A stretch of DNA of 64,000 bases from Gordonia rubripertincta (GTDB lineage: Bacteria; Actinomycetota; Actinomycetes; Mycobacteriales; Mycobacteriaceae), in the NCBI RefSeq assembly GCF_038024875.1, contig NZ_CP136136.1, forward strand, positions 992,001 through 1,056,000, given 5' to 3'. This document shows, piece after piece, positions 24,882 to 34,218 of the stretch (position 1 is its first letter; every line of letters starts with the position of its first letter). The notes beneath the pieces are model-generated. The model saw nothing but the letters and a program-made list of their open reading frames with translations, was not told where the DNA came from and did no database searches. The position numbers were made by a program, and so were the translations under genes.

Positions 24882-26024
24882 ATGACACAGACCGCCGAGA
24901 TGACCGACTCATCCCTCCCCCACCGGCCTGTCCTCGACACCAACACCGGCCTTCGCGCGATCGACGACGCGACGACCGACCTCGAACTCGTCGAGGAGGT
25001 GCTGACCGCGCACTTCCGCCGCCACGCGCTCACGCTGCACAAAGTAGGTGCCGAACTCTCTCCGGCGGCGGACGCCATCGCTGCCCGGATCGGCGGGGGC
25101 AAGCGCCTGCGCGCCGCATTCTGTCTGTGGGGAGCGCGCGGCGCAGCTCGTGGGCAAGCCGTCCCCGGGGTCGTCGAACTGGCGTCGGCGATCGAACTGT
25201 TCCACTTCGCCGCCCTGGTCCACGACGACGTCATGGACGACTCCGACACCCGCCGCGGCCTGCCCACCATCCACCGCCTTTTCGGCGACACCCATCGCGC
25301 AGCCGGTCGCCGGGGCGACTCCGACACCTGGGGCACCGCGGTCGCCATCCTTGTCGGCGACATGTGCCTGTCGTGGTCGGACGACCTGGTTGCCGCAGCG
25401 GTCGACACCGTCGACCGCCACACCCGCCAGGCCGTCCGCGCGACCTGGACCGAGATGCGCGACGAGGCGTATGCGGGTCAGTACCTGGACATGCTCAGCC
25501 AGACCGAGGACCACACCGATCCCGATCGGACCGAACGCGTCCTCCGGTACAAGAGCGCCCGCTACAGCATCGGCCAGCCGCTTCGACTCGGCGGCTCGCT
25601 CGCCGGCGCCGACGCCGCCCTTCTCGCCGACTACGACCGCATCGGGATCAGCGCCGGTGAGGCATTCCAGCTGCGCGACGACATCCTCGGAGTCTTCGGC
25701 GACGAGAAGGTGACGGGGAAGCCGGTGATCGATGACATCCGCGAGGGCAAGCGCACCATGCTGATGGCGCTGGCCGAGGAGTCCGCCACCTGGACGGAAC
25801 GACGGATCATCGCCAACTGCCTCGGCAACCCGGACCTCGACGCCGCCGGTGCCGCACAGATGCGCAACGTCGTGGAATCCACCGGCGCCCTCGAACGTGT
25901 GGAACAGCGCATCGTCGAACTCGCCGAGGACGCCCTGGGCGTCGTCGCCGACGCATCGGTGGACGAACAGACCCGTCAGGCCCTGACCTCCCTCGTCGAA
26001 CGCTGTGTGTGGCGCCGCTCATGA
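24882..26024 (+). CDS. crtE: Geranylgeranyl diphosphate synthase (polyprenyl synthetase)
   Basis: A 380-residue all-helical prenyltransferase. The first Asp-rich motif DDVMDDSDTRRG (near residue 113) and the second RDDILGVFGD (near 266) bind the Mg-diphosphate. GGGKRLRAAFCLWG is the conserved KRLRP-like region. It extends IPP and an allylic diphosphate to C20, the precursor for phytoene. Its stop overlaps the start of the CrtA-like gene (ATGA), so it leads the rightward carotenoid operon. Length and chain-length region suit GGPP, but FPP-length products are not excluded by eye. Confidence 0.92.
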   Translation: MTQTAEMTDSSLPHRPVLDTNTGLRAIDDATTDLELVEEVLTAHFRRHALTLHKVGAELSPAADAIAARIGGGKRLRAAFCLWGARGAARGQAVPGVVELASAIELFHFAALVHDDVMDDSDTRRGLPTIHRLFGDTHRAAGRRGDSDTWGTAVAILVGDMCLSWSDDLVAAAVDTVDRHTRQAVRATWTEMRDEAYAGQYLDMLSQTEDHTDPDRTERVLRYKSARYSIGQPLRLGGSLAGADAALLADYDRIGISAGEAFQLRDDILGVFGDEKVTGKPVIDDIREGKRTMLMALAEESATWTERRIIANCLGNPDLDAAGAAQMRNVVESTGALERVEQRIVELAEDALGVVADASVDEQTRQALTSLVERCVWRRS

Positions 26025-26735
26025 CCCCATCTGCTGCTCCGACGGTCGAGCTGCGCATCTGGGGCGTCGACCGGGTGATGCCCGCGCTCGGCCGGATGGC
26101 GTCGGGCCGGCGTGCATTGCGCGCCACCCCCGGACTCCGCTTCGCCAAACTGCTCGGCACCGGCACCGCAGAGACTTTCACGATGGAAAGCGCCGACCTG
26201 CGGCACTGGGCGGCGCTCACCGTCTGGCACGACGACGATGCCGCTCGCGCGTCGGCGGATTCACGAGTACTGCGACGCTGGCAGGACTCGAGCACCGAGG
26301 AACTGCGCATCACGATGCGTCCGCTCCGATCGAAGGGTCGGTGGTCGCGGGTCGACCCGTTCGGCCACGAGAGCCGGGATCGACCGGCTGACCGTGCACG
26401 GAACTGGACGGGCCCGGTCGCCGCACTCACCCGAGCCCGCCTGCGGCCGACGACGATGGCCTCCTTCTGGCGCGCGGTCCCGCCGGTGGCCTCGGAACTG
26501 GCCGGGGCGCAGGGCAATCGGCTCGCGCTCGGCGTCGGCGAGCTGCCGATCGGTGTCCAGGGGACCTTCTCCCTCTGGGACTCCACGCGCGACCTCACCC
26601 ATTTCGCCTATCACTCGCCCGCACACAAGTCCGCCATCTCGCGCACCCCAACCCGCCCGTTGGTATGCCGAGGAACTGTTCGCCCGCTTCGCCGTCCTCG
26701 ACGTGACCGGGACCTACCAGGGAAGATCGGCATGA
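26021..26735 (+). CDS. crtA: CrtA-like (spheroidene monooxygenase family) protein, frameshifted as sequenced
   Basis: CrtA-family heme monooxygenases add keto groups to acyclic carotenoids. The visible protein has LGTGTAETFTMESADLRHWA, GPVAALTRARLRPTTMASFWRAVPPV and LALGVGELPIGVQGTFSLWD, a clear CrtA pattern. The frame breaks at ISRTPT, and the true C-terminus (RRWYAEELFARFAVLDVTGTYQG) is in another frame. Deleting one C from the CCC at 26656-26658 restores RTPTRRWYAEELF and gives 237 residues. Left as is, the gene would read through into cruF as a false fusion. The start overlaps crtE and the stop overlaps cruF by 4 bases each. Confidence 0.82.
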
Positions 26736-27613
26736 GCACGACCAAATCACCTTCGCCGGCCGGGGCGCGAGGAGCGCAAGCAGGAGCCTCCCCGCTGCCT
26801 GAGGTGCGAGCATCTCTCCGTCACCACCTCATCCCGGTCGCGTGGGTTCTCCTCGCCGCGACCATCGGCGTACAGATCGCCTTCCCGCTCACCGGTGGCG
26901 GCACGCTCCCGCTCACCGTCGCGAGCGTCGTGCTGCTGGCGTCGGCGTCCGCCCTGCACCTCGCCGCGACGCGCGGCTTCGGGGCCGCGATCGCGCTGGT
27001 CGTGATCGCCGGCGGCGGTGGTCTTCTCGCCGAAGCGATCGGTGTCAGCACCGGCTTCCCGTTCGGCACATACGCATACACCGACGGCCTGGGACTGAAG
27101 GTTCTCGGCGTCCCGGTCCTGGTGCCGCTGGCCTGGATCATGATGTCGTGGCCGGCACTCGCCGTGACGCGACGACTCGTCGGCGCCACGCGCTTGTCCG
27201 GTACGCGGGCTCGCGTGGTGACGGCCCTGCTGGGCGCGTACGCCCTGACGGCCTGGGATGTCTTCCTCGATCCGCAGATGGTCGACCAGGGGCACTGGAC
27301 CTGGTCGTTCCCCACTCCGTCGCTACCCGGCGTCGACGACATCCCGTTGACGAATTTCGCGGGCTGGTTTCTGGTCTCGTTCCTGATGATCGCCATCCTC
27401 GATCGGTTGATCGGCGCCGGTGACGCCGACGATGCGGTCCCGGTGACCGCCTATCTGTGGACCTACTTCTCGTCGGTGATGGCGCATGCGATGTTCTTCG
27501 GTCGTCCGACGGTCGCACTGACCGGTGCCGTGGTGATGGGCGCCGTCGCGATCCCGGTGCTCGTCCTCGAGGTGCGGGCGTTCCGGTCGAGGAGACATGG
27601 TGCGAGCGTCTGA
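26732..27613 (+). CDS. cruF: CruF-like carotenoid 1',2'-hydratase family membrane protein
   Basis: 293 residues with about seven membrane spans, carotenoid biosynthesis protein family (DUF422). Conserved segments include EAIGVSTGFPFGTYAYTDGLG, AWDVFLDPQMVDQGHWTW and IPLTNFAGWFLVSFLMI, with acidic residues inside the membrane as in CruF. CruF hydrates the psi end of lycopene or gamma-carotene, creating the hydroxyl used by the next glycosyltransferase. ATGA overlap with crtA and a 17-base overlap with the glycosyltransferase gene show tight coupling. Confidence 0.85.
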   Translation: MSTTKSPSPAGARGAQAGASPLPEVRASLRHHLIPVAWVLLAATIGVQIAFPLTGGGTLPLTVASVVLLASASALHLAATRGFGAAIALVVIAGGGGLLAEAIGVSTGFPFGTYAYTDGLGLKVLGVPVLVPLAWIMMSWPALAVTRRLVGATRLSGTRARVVTALLGAYALTAWDVFLDPQMVDQGHWTWSFPTPSLPGVDDIPLTNFAGWFLVSFLMIAILDRLIGAGDADDAVPVTAYLWTYFSSVMAHAMFFGRPTVALTGAVVMGAVAIPVLVLEVRAFRSRRHGASV

Positions 27614-28733
27614 CCTCTGGCGCCGGACGGTGACGGTCGGGACCGGCCTGTCACTGGCGTCGCTCGCCCTCACCGTCGACAACGCGATCCGCGTCCGCCG
27701 ACCAGGTCTCGCGGACATCCCTGCGGCCGAGCCTCTTTCGGTGCTGATCCCCATGCGGAACGAGGTCGCCCGGGCCCAACGCTGCATCACCGCCGTCCTC
27801 GAGGCCGTCGACCGGTGGCCCGGCCCGTCCCGTGTCCTCGTGCTCGACGACGGTTCGGTCGACGGCACCGACGCTCTCCTCGCCCGGCTCGCCGCCCACG
27901 ACGACCGGCTCGAGGTGTTCGAGGGCTCCCCGCCACCGCCGGGTTGGCTCGGGAAATCCTGGGCCTGTCGGCAGTTGGCCGACAACGCCTCCCCCGACGG
28001 AATCCTCGCCTTCGTCGACGCCGACGTCGTGGTCGAACCCCACGCGTTCACCTCGTCGTTCGCGTTGCTGCGCAACGCCGGTCTCGATCTCGTGAGCCCC
28101 TACCCGCGGCAGATCGCGACGAGTGCTGCCGAGCGTCTGGTGCAGCCCCTGCTGCAGTGGTCGTGGCTCAGCACGCTACCGCTGGGCCTCGCCGAACGTT
28201 CCCCGCGTGAATCGCTGACCGCCGCGAACGGCCAGTTTCTGATGGTCGACGCCGCCACCTACCGCCGAGCCGGAGGACACGGGACGGTGCGCGATGTCGT
28301 CCTCGAGGACATCGCACTCCTGCGCGCGATCAAGGCCGCGGGTGGTCGGGGTGTGGTGGCCGAAGGCAGCACGGTGGCAACCTGCCACATGTACGACGGT
28401 TGGCACGAAGTCCGTGCGGGATACCGCAAGTCGCTGTGGTCCGCGTTCGGGTCGCCCGCCGGGACGTCGGCGGTGACCGCCGGCCTGTGTCTCATGTACG
28501 TGATCCCGGCGCTGGCCGCTCTGACCGGTTCGCGCACCGGGCTGGTGGGATACCTCGCCGGCGTGGCCTCGCGGCTCGTGTCCGCGCGGACCACCGGAGG
28601 ACGCACATTACCCGATGCCCTGGTCCATCCCGTGTCGATCGCACTCTTCGCCTTCCTCGCAGCGGATTCGACGATCGCCCGTCACCGTGGCGAACTGCAG
28701 TGGAAGGGACGCACTCTCGAGGTTTCCCGATGA
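27597..28733 (+). CDS. GT2-family glycosyltransferase, probable carotenoid glycosyltransferase (CruG-like)
   Basis: 378 residues: an N-terminal hydrophobic segment, a GT-A domain, then two or three C-terminal spans. SVLIPMRNEV, VLDDGSVDGT, FVDADVVVEPHAF (DxD) and VLEDIALLRAIKAAGG (acidic base ED) mark a processive-like GT2 enzyme. WHEVRAGYRKSLWSAFG resembles the QxxRW-type loop. Placed between cruF and crtD, it probably transfers a sugar to the carotenoid hydroxyl (as CruG does in myxol glycoside synthesis). The sugar cannot be predicted. The crtD start overlaps its stop. Confidence 0.82.
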   Translation: MVRASDLWRRTVTVGTGLSLASLALTVDNAIRVRRPGLADIPAAEPLSVLIPMRNEVARAQRCITAVLEAVDRWPGPSRVLVLDDGSVDGTDALLARLAAHDDRLEVFEGSPPPPGWLGKSWACRQLADNASPDGILAFVDADVVVEPHAFTSSFALLRNAGLDLVSPYPRQIATSAAERLVQPLLQWSWLSTLPLGLAERSPRESLTAANGQFLMVDAATYRRAGGHGTVRDVVLEDIALLRAIKAAGGRGVVAEGSTVATCHMYDGWHEVRAGYRKSLWSAFGSPAGTSAVTAGLCLMYVIPALAALTGSRTGLVGYLAGVASRLVSARTTGGRTLPDALVHPVSIALFAFLAADSTIARHRGELQWKGRTLEVSR

Positions 28734-30229
28734 GCCGGGTCATCGTCATCGGCGCCGGCGTCGGCGGTCTTGCGACGGCGATGCGCCTGCAGGCGGCCGG
28801 CCATGACGTCACCGTGCTCGAGCAGTTCGACACCGTCGGCGGCAAGCTCGGCGTCATCGAGCACGACGGTTTCGTCTTCGACACCGGCCCGTCGCTGGTC
28901 ACCATGCCTCACGTCCTGACCGAGTTGTTCGACGAGACCGGCGCCCCGCTGGACGAGTTCCTCGAGCTCGAACGCCTACCGGTAGCAGCGCGCTACCGAT
29001 TCCCCGACGGCACGGTCCTCGACCTTCCCGACGCGCTCGACGACATCCCCGCCGCCCTCGACAACGCTCTCGGGCCCGGCTCCGGCGACCAGTGGTCGTC
29101 GTTTCTCGATCGCGCGCAAGCGATCTGGGAGGTCACCCACGGGCCGTTCCTCGAGTCGCCGATGAGCGTCCGGACGATGATCGGCGGGATCGCCACACCC
29201 TCCGACGTCCGCACCGTGGCACCCTGGAAGACGTTGCGCGGGCTGGGGTCCGAGTATCTCGGCGATTCCCGGCTCGCGATGCTGCTCGACCGTTACGCGA
29301 CCTACACGGGCTCGGACCCGCGCCGTGCCCCGGCGGCCCTGGCTTCGGTTCCGTGGGCCGAGCAGGCCTGGGGCTCCTGGTATGTCCGTGGCGGCCTCGG
29401 CCGGATCGCCACCGCGATGCGGGATCGGTTCCTCGCCCTGGGCGGACATATCGAGTTCGGCGTCGCGGTGTCCCGGGTGTCGACAGATGAGCACGGCCGC
29501 GTCGACGGCGTCGTGCTCGCCGACAGCAGCTGCCGCTCCGCCGATCTCGTCGTGGCGAACGCCGACGCGCGCCAGGTCTTCGACCGACTGGTCCCCCGCC
29601 GTTCCGCTCGCATCCCGTCTGCGCTGCTACGACGTTCGACACCGTCGCTGTCGGGCTTCGTCCTGCTCCTCGCGCTCGACAACCCGCCCGCCGACCAGGC
29701 TCACCACCACGTCCTGTTCGCCGAGGACTACGACGAGGAGTTCGACGCCGTCTTCGGCTTCAACGGCCCACCGCGACCCGTCGCCCGTCCGACCGTGTAC
29801 ATCTCCGCACCCGACGATCCGGAGATCGTCCCGGGCCCCGGCACCGCAGCCTGGTTCGTGCTCGTCAACGCCCCCCGGCACGACCCGGAGCACGGAGTCG
29901 ACTGGGATGCAGCAGGACTTGCGGACAAGTATGCCGACCAGATCATGCAGGTGATGGCCGACCGCGGCCTCGACGTCCGCGACCAGGTCCGCCACCGACT
30001 GCTGGTCACGCCGGCAGATCTCGAGCGCCGCACCATGACTCCCGGCGGCTCGATCTACGGCTCGTCGTCGAACGGTCCGCGCGCCGCCTTCCTCCGGCCG
30101 AAGAACACATCGCCGATCCCGGGCCTGTACCTGGTCGGCGGGTCGTCGCACCCCGGCGGCGGGCTCCCGCTGGTGATGCTGTCGGCGAAGATCGTCGCGG
30201 ATCTGATCGCCGGCTCACCCACCCCCTGA
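28730..30229 (+). CDS. crtD: CrtI-family carotenoid desaturase, probable 3',4'-desaturase (CrtD-like)
   Basis: A 499-residue FAD enzyme. The dinucleotide-binding start VIVIGAGVGGLATAMRL...LEQFDTVGGKLG and the C-terminal LYLVGGSSHPGGGLPLVMLSAKI are typical of the CrtI/CrtD family. It is distinct from the phytoene desaturase encoded at 30299-31888. With cruF and the glycosyltransferase, a role in the 3',4'-desaturation that makes the myxol-type end group is the best inference. CrtO-like ketolase or other desaturase roles remain possible. It starts by a 4-base overlap and ends 25 bases before a strong terminator. Confidence 0.82.
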   Translation: MSRVIVIGAGVGGLATAMRLQAAGHDVTVLEQFDTVGGKLGVIEHDGFVFDTGPSLVTMPHVLTELFDETGAPLDEFLELERLPVAARYRFPDGTVLDLPDALDDIPAALDNALGPGSGDQWSSFLDRAQAIWEVTHGPFLESPMSVRTMIGGIATPSDVRTVAPWKTLRGLGSEYLGDSRLAMLLDRYATYTGSDPRRAPAALASVPWAEQAWGSWYVRGGLGRIATAMRDRFLALGGHIEFGVAVSRVSTDEHGRVDGVVLADSSCRSADLVVANADARQVFDRLVPRRSARIPSALLRRSTPSLSGFVLLLALDNPPADQAHHHVLFAEDYDEEFDAVFGFNGPPRPVARPTVYISAPDDPEIVPGPGTAAWFVLVNAPRHDPEHGVDWDAAGLADKYADQIMQVMADRGLDVRDQVRHRLLVTPADLERRTMTPGGSIYGSSSNGPRAAFLRPKNTSPIPGLYLVGGSSHPGGGLPLVMLSAKIVADLIAGSPTP

Positions 30230-30254
30230 GGAGCGTCCGGAGTCCGCGGAGAAC

Positions 30255-30290
30255 GGAACAGCCCCGCCGGAAGCGGGGCTGTTCCTTGTT
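30255..30290. terminator. Strong terminator between the convergent carotenoid operons
   Basis: GGAACAGCCCCGC (30255-30267) pairs perfectly with GCGGGGCTGTTCC (30273-30285) around a 5-base loop, followed by TTGTTGTT. It serves crtD from the left and crtI from the right. Confidence 0.88.
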
Positions 30291-30298
30291 GTTCGGCG

Positions 30299-31888
30299 TC
30301 AGTGCGTCGGCGTCGGACCGACGGAGTGATCTCCGTTGAGTCGCTTGCGGATCAGTTCGGCACTGATGAGGCACATGGGCAGGCCGATGCCGGGGCGTGT
30401 GCTCGACCCCGCGTAGTACAACCCCTCGACCTTGCGCGAGCGGTTCGTCGAACGCAGAAATGCGCTCTGACGCAACGTGTGTGCCGGCCCGAGGGCACCG
30501 CCGCACCACGAGTTCACGTTGACGACGAAGTCCGCGGGGCCGACGGTGCGTCGGACGACGATGCGATCGGCGAGGTCGGGGACCCCGGACCACTGGCCGA
30601 TCATGGCGATGGCCCGATCGGCGACCTTCTCGATGTCGGGGTCACCGGCGCCGTTCATGCCGCCGTGCCCGAGGCCCGGGTCGGGCGGTACCGGGACGAG
30701 AACGAAGACGTTCTCATGACCGTCCGGGGCCACCGAGTCGTCCGTCGCCGACGGCTTGCACACGTACAACGACGCCGGATCGGGTACCCGCGTGGGTGAT
30801 TCGAAGATGGCGTCGAAGTTGGCCTTCCAGTCCTCGGTGAAATACAGCGAGTGGTGGGCCAGCTCGGGCAGCTCACCGCTGACGCCGAGATAGGCGAGGA
30901 CGGCGCCCGGCCCCGAGGTGGCTCGTTCCCAGTAACGCTCCGGGAAGGTCTGCAGCTCCCCGGGCAGGAGCTTGGTCTCGAGGTGGTGAAGATCGGCCGC
31001 GCCGACGACGATGTCGGCGGGCAGATCCCGCGTGGTCCCGTCTGCGGCCTGGACGCGAACGCCGACCACCTCGGCGCGACGGCGCAACCGGCGACCCGAT
31101 CGCTTCCGCGTGAGGACAGAGGTCGCGACCGTACCGGTGTGGATGACGACGCCACGCTCGCGAGCGACGCGCTCGAGAGCATCGACGAGAGTCGTGAAGC
31201 CGCCCTTGGGGTATCGGACGCCGTCGGCAAGATCCATCCAGCTCATCAGGTGGTACATGGACGGTGTCCGCTCCGGCGACGAACCGAGGAACACGGCCGG
31301 ATAGCCGAGCACCTGCTGCAGGCGCCGGTCGCTGAACTTCGACGAGATGAAGGACTGCAACGATCGGGTCAGCAGTTTCGCGAGCGTCGGCGCGTTCTTC
31401 AGCACCGGCAGGCTCAGGAACGCGCGGGCGGAGTCGAAGCTGGTGTACAGGAACCGTTCGACCGCGAGGTCATACGCCTGGCGTGCCGTCTGGAGATAGG
31501 AGTCGAGGGCCGCTCCCGCACCGGGTTCGATGTTCTCGAACACCTCGCGATTGCGCTCGTAGTCGCCGAAGATGTCGAGTGGCGGTTCGCCGGAACCGCT
31601 CTCCCCGAAGAACACTCGGTAACCCGGATCGAGCCGGACGAGATCGAGCTGTTCCTTCGTGGAGGTGCCGAGCATCTCGAAGTAATGGTCGAAGACCTCG
31701 GGCATGAGCCACCACGACGGTCCGGTGTCGAAGCGGAATCCGTCCTTGCTCCACAACCCCGCGCGCCCGCCGAGGTCGTCGTTCTTCTCGATCACCTCGA
31801 CGTGGTGGCCGTCGTGGGCGAGCAGCGCGGCGGTGGACAGTCCGGCGACTCCGCCGCCGATGACGACAATGCGTTTGCGGGGGGTCAT
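30299..31888 (-). CDS. crtI: Phytoene desaturase
   Basis: A 529-residue FAD-dependent desaturase. VVIGGGVAGLSTAALLAHDG...NDDLGGRAG binds FAD. FDTGPSWWLMPEVFDHYF and the C-terminal YYAGSSTRPGIGLPMCLISAE are diagnostic of bacterial CrtI. It converts phytoene to lycopene (or neurosporene) on the membrane. Its start overlaps the crtB stop (ATGA). Together with crtB and idi it forms the leftward half of the cluster, convergent with crtE-crtD. Confidence 0.93.
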   Translation of the reverse strand: MTPRKRIVVIGGGVAGLSTAALLAHDGHHVEVIEKNDDLGGRAGLWSKDGFRFDTGPSWWLMPEVFDHYFEMLGTSTKEQLDLVRLDPGYRVFFGESGSGEPPLDIFGDYERNREVFENIEPGAGAALDSYLQTARQAYDLAVERFLYTSFDSARAFLSLPVLKNAPTLAKLLTRSLQSFISSKFSDRRLQQVLGYPAVFLGSSPERTPSMYHLMSWMDLADGVRYPKGGFTTLVDALERVARERGVVIHTGTVATSVLTRKRSGRRLRRRAEVVGVRVQAADGTTRDLPADIVVGAADLHHLETKLLPGELQTFPERYWERATSGPGAVLAYLGVSGELPELAHHSLYFTEDWKANFDAIFESPTRVPDPASLYVCKPSATDDSVAPDGHENVFVLVPVPPDPGLGHGGMNGAGDPDIEKVADRAIAMIGQWSGVPDLADRIVVRRTVGPADFVVNVNSWCGGALGPAHTLRQSAFLRSTNRSRKVEGLYYAGSSTRPGIGLPMCLISAELIRKRLNGDHSVGPTPTH

Positions 31889-32796
31889 GCGTTCACTCCC
31901 GGTGCGGTGCGCGGCATCCCACGGCGGGCGACGGCGGCTGCCGCGATCTTGGCCTTGCCCGCGTTGGGAACACGGACACGGTTCAGCCTGGCCTCGGACG
32001 CCGACGATTCACGCAGGCGCGCAGTGAGTTCCGCGAAGAGGTCGTGTGCGGTGCAGACCGCGACGCGGCTACTCGCCGGCAGGTGCGGGATGGCTGCTGC
32101 CGCGGCGGTGAGGTCGAGATCGATGTCGTCGAGCCACAGCGACCAGGCTGCGTCGTCCGGGTTCTCCGGGTCGAGGCCGACCAGGTACCGGCGGCCCAGT
32201 CCGTCACTGTCCTCACCGAAGTCGCGGAGGAAGTTGATCTTCTGGAAGGCGGCGCCCAGACGACGCGCGCCGGGTGCGAGGTGGTCGTAGCGCGCTTCGG
32301 CTTTCGCCTCCTCGGCGAGGAACGCGCGCAGGCACATCAACCCGACGACCTCGGCCGAGCCGTAGATGTAGGACGCGAGGCTTTCGAAGTCGTGCTCGAC
32401 CTGGGTCAGGTCCGAACGCATGGACGCGAAGAACGGCGCCACCAGGTCGAGGTCGATGCCGACCCGGCGGGCGGTCCGCGCGAAGGCGTGCACCACCAGG
32501 TTGCTGCTCGAACCGGTGATCATCGCCGCCGAGGTCTGCTCCTCGAGCTGGTCGAGTTCGTTGCTGCGGTCGACGAGTCCCTGCTCCGGGCGCGGCGCGT
32601 CGACGATCTCATCGGCGACGCGGACGAGCGCGTAGATGTTGCGAACGTCGCGGCGGATGGCGGGGGCGAGGAGGCGCGAGGCGAGTCCGAAGGAACTCGA
32701 GTACGACCGGATCACCAGCGCCGCGCTCGCCTCGGCGACGGCGTCGTACCGCCGATGCGGCGGGACCAGTTCGGTATGACCGGGTAGATGCATCAT
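31885..32796 (-). CDS. crtB: Phytoene synthase
   Basis: 303 residues. It condenses two GGPP molecules to 15-cis-phytoene. First Asp motif in RVADEIVDAPRP and second in INFLRDFGEDSDGLGRRYL bind Mg-diphosphate; YSSSFGLASRLL starts the conserved N-terminal helix. Two ATGs lie side by side (32796 and 32793). AGGAG sits about 9 and 12 bases upstream respectively, so the first is slightly preferred. It follows idi after 37 bases and overlaps crtI by 4 bases. Confidence 0.93.
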   Translation of the reverse strand: MMHLPGHTELVPPHRRYDAVAEASAALVIRSYSSSFGLASRLLAPAIRRDVRNIYALVRVADEIVDAPRPEQGLVDRSNELDQLEEQTSAAMITGSSSNLVVHAFARTARRVGIDLDLVAPFFASMRSDLTQVEHDFESLASYIYGSAEVVGLMCLRAFLAEEAKAEARYDHLAPGARRLGAAFQKINFLRDFGEDSDGLGRRYLVGLDPENPDDAAWSLWLDDIDLDLTAAAAAIPHLPASSRVAVCTAHDLFAELTARLRESSASEARLNRVRVPNAGKAKIAAAAVARRGMPRTAPGVNA

Positions 32797-32833
32797 CCGG
32801 TGGCTCCTGCGGTGTGAAGTGGGGTTCGGTATG

Positions 32834-33472
32834 TCATGAATTCGACACCCGGACGGTGTTCGGATGGGTCGCGACCACGGCGGGGGCGGCGGCGAGTCCG
32901 TGGGGGTCGGGTCCGGGTAGCGCGCGCACCTGGTCGGCGAACCAGGGGCTGACCGCCCAGGGGGTTCGGGACGCGAGGTCCCACACATCCGGGACCTCCG
33001 CCCAGGCGTATTCGGCGACCTCGTCCGGATTCGGCTGCAGCGAACCCACCGGGCGGGCGACGAACACGGGGCAGATCTCGTTCTCGACGATGCCGCTCGC
33101 GTCGACGGCCCGGTACCGGAAGTCGGGCAGGACGCACCGCACCTCGTCGACGTCGATGCCCAGTTCACGCTGCGCGTACCGGTGCACGGCGTCGACAACG
33201 GCCTCGCCCGGACGCGGATGACCGCAGAACGAGTTGGTCCACACGCCGGGCCAGCTGCGCTTGGACAGGGCGCGACGGGTCATGAGGATCCGGTTGTCGG
33301 CGTCGACCAGGTGGCACGAGAACGCGAAGTGCAGCGGCGTGTCGACGCCGTGCACGCCCTCGCGGTCGGCGGTGCCGCAGGGGCGGCCGTCGGCATCGGC
33401 GAGAACCACCGAGTCGTTGATCATCAGTTCCTCATCAAAGTCGAGATCGTGGGTCGAGCCAGGTTCGCCCAT
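32834..33472 (-). CDS. idi: Isopentenyl-diphosphate delta-isomerase, type 1
   Basis: 212 residues. The Nudix-like motif SFCGHPRPGEAVVDAVHRYAQRELGI contains the catalytic Cys (TNSFCGHP), and the glutamate in ENEICPVF is the second catalytic residue. Metal ligands are provided by His in DTPLHFAFS and by GHP. It interconverts IPP and DMAPP to feed crtE and crtB. The assigned ATG gives about 16 extra residues; the in-frame ATG at 33424 (MINDSVVLADADG) is an alternative nearer the usual family start. Neither has a clear Shine-Dalgarno. Confidence 0.92.
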   Translation of the reverse strand: MGEPGSTHDLDFDEELMINDSVVLADADGRPCGTADREGVHGVDTPLHFAFSCHLVDADNRILMTRRALSKRSWPGVWTNSFCGHPRPGEAVVDAVHRYAQRELGIDVDEVRCVLPDFRYRAVDASGIVENEICPVFVARPVGSLQPNPDEVAEYAWAEVPDVWDLASRTPWAVSPWFADQVRALPGPDPHGLAAAPAVVATHPNTVRVSNS

Positions 33473-33590
33473 TGTTCGTCACCGAAGCGCCCTCCGGATG
33501 GGCCGGCCGGTCCCCGAACAGCGCCGGAGAGAACGCGCCGGGCAACGAGAATCGGCGCCCTCGCTTCGATGGTAGGGAGTGTGGGGCGGG

Positions 33591-34205
33591 TCAGCCTCGG
33601 TCGCCGAAGCCCGCGGCGCGCATCAGGGCACACCACGTGTCCACATACGCGTCCAGGTCGACGTCGCCGACGAGTGACTGCTGCACTACGATGCCCTGCA
33701 TCACCGACACCATCGGCAGCGCCAGTTCTGCGGGTTCACCAGGCAGTTCGTGGCCGGCGTCGCGCCAGCGGACCAGGACGCGCTCGAAGACCTTGCGCAG
33801 GCCCAGGATGATCTCACGGACGATCTCGCGCAGCTCGGGATTGTTTGCCGCCTCGCCCCAGATGGTCATCACCATCCGGAAGTCGTCGGTGAGCGGCGCG
33901 ATCTCGGCCAGCACATGCGCCGCGAGCATCCGGACGGCGTCCTCGGGTGACGCGGGCGCGCCGTCGCCGTCGACGAAGCCCCCGAGTCCTGACTCGTACG
34001 CCTCGAACACCGACCGCGCGACCGCGGCGATCAGCTGTTCCTTCGACGAGTAGTACGAGTACACCGCCCCGGCACTCAGACCCGACTCCCGGATGACGTC
34101 CGACATCGACGCCCGGTGGAACCCCTTATCGGCGAAGCAGCGGCGAGCCGCATCGAGGATCTGCTGACTGCGCTCGAGCTTGCGTTCCGCGCTGATCTTC
34201 GGCAT
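33591..34205 (-). CDS. TetR/AcrR-family transcriptional regulator
   Basis: 204 residues. Helix-turn-helix ARRCFADKGFHRASMSDVIRESGLSAGAVYSYYSSKEQL. The ligand domain is unassigned. ATG 34205 has no Shine-Dalgarno, but TAGACT lies exactly 6 bases upstream on the coding strand (leaderless). A perfect palindrome (34219-34232) abuts this -10, and a related site (34269-34282) precedes the divergent membrane gene, so it should repress both. Confidence 0.9.
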   Translation of the reverse strand: MPKISAERKLERSQQILDAARRCFADKGFHRASMSDVIRESGLSAGAVYSYYSSKEQLIAAVARSVFEAYESGLGGFVDGDGAPASPEDAVRMLAAHVLAEIAPLTDDFRMVMTIWGEAANNPELREIVREIILGLRKVFERVLVRWRDAGHELPGEPAELALPMVSVMQGIVVQQSLVGDVDLDAYVDTWCALMRAAGFGDRG

Positions 34206-34218
34206 TCGACCAGTCTAA

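Noticed and set aside
26009..27613. Apparent CrtA-CruF fusion protein
   Set aside because: The CrtA C-terminal motif WYAEELFARF is found in a different frame with a proper stop overlapping the cruF start; the fusion is a frameshift artefact.
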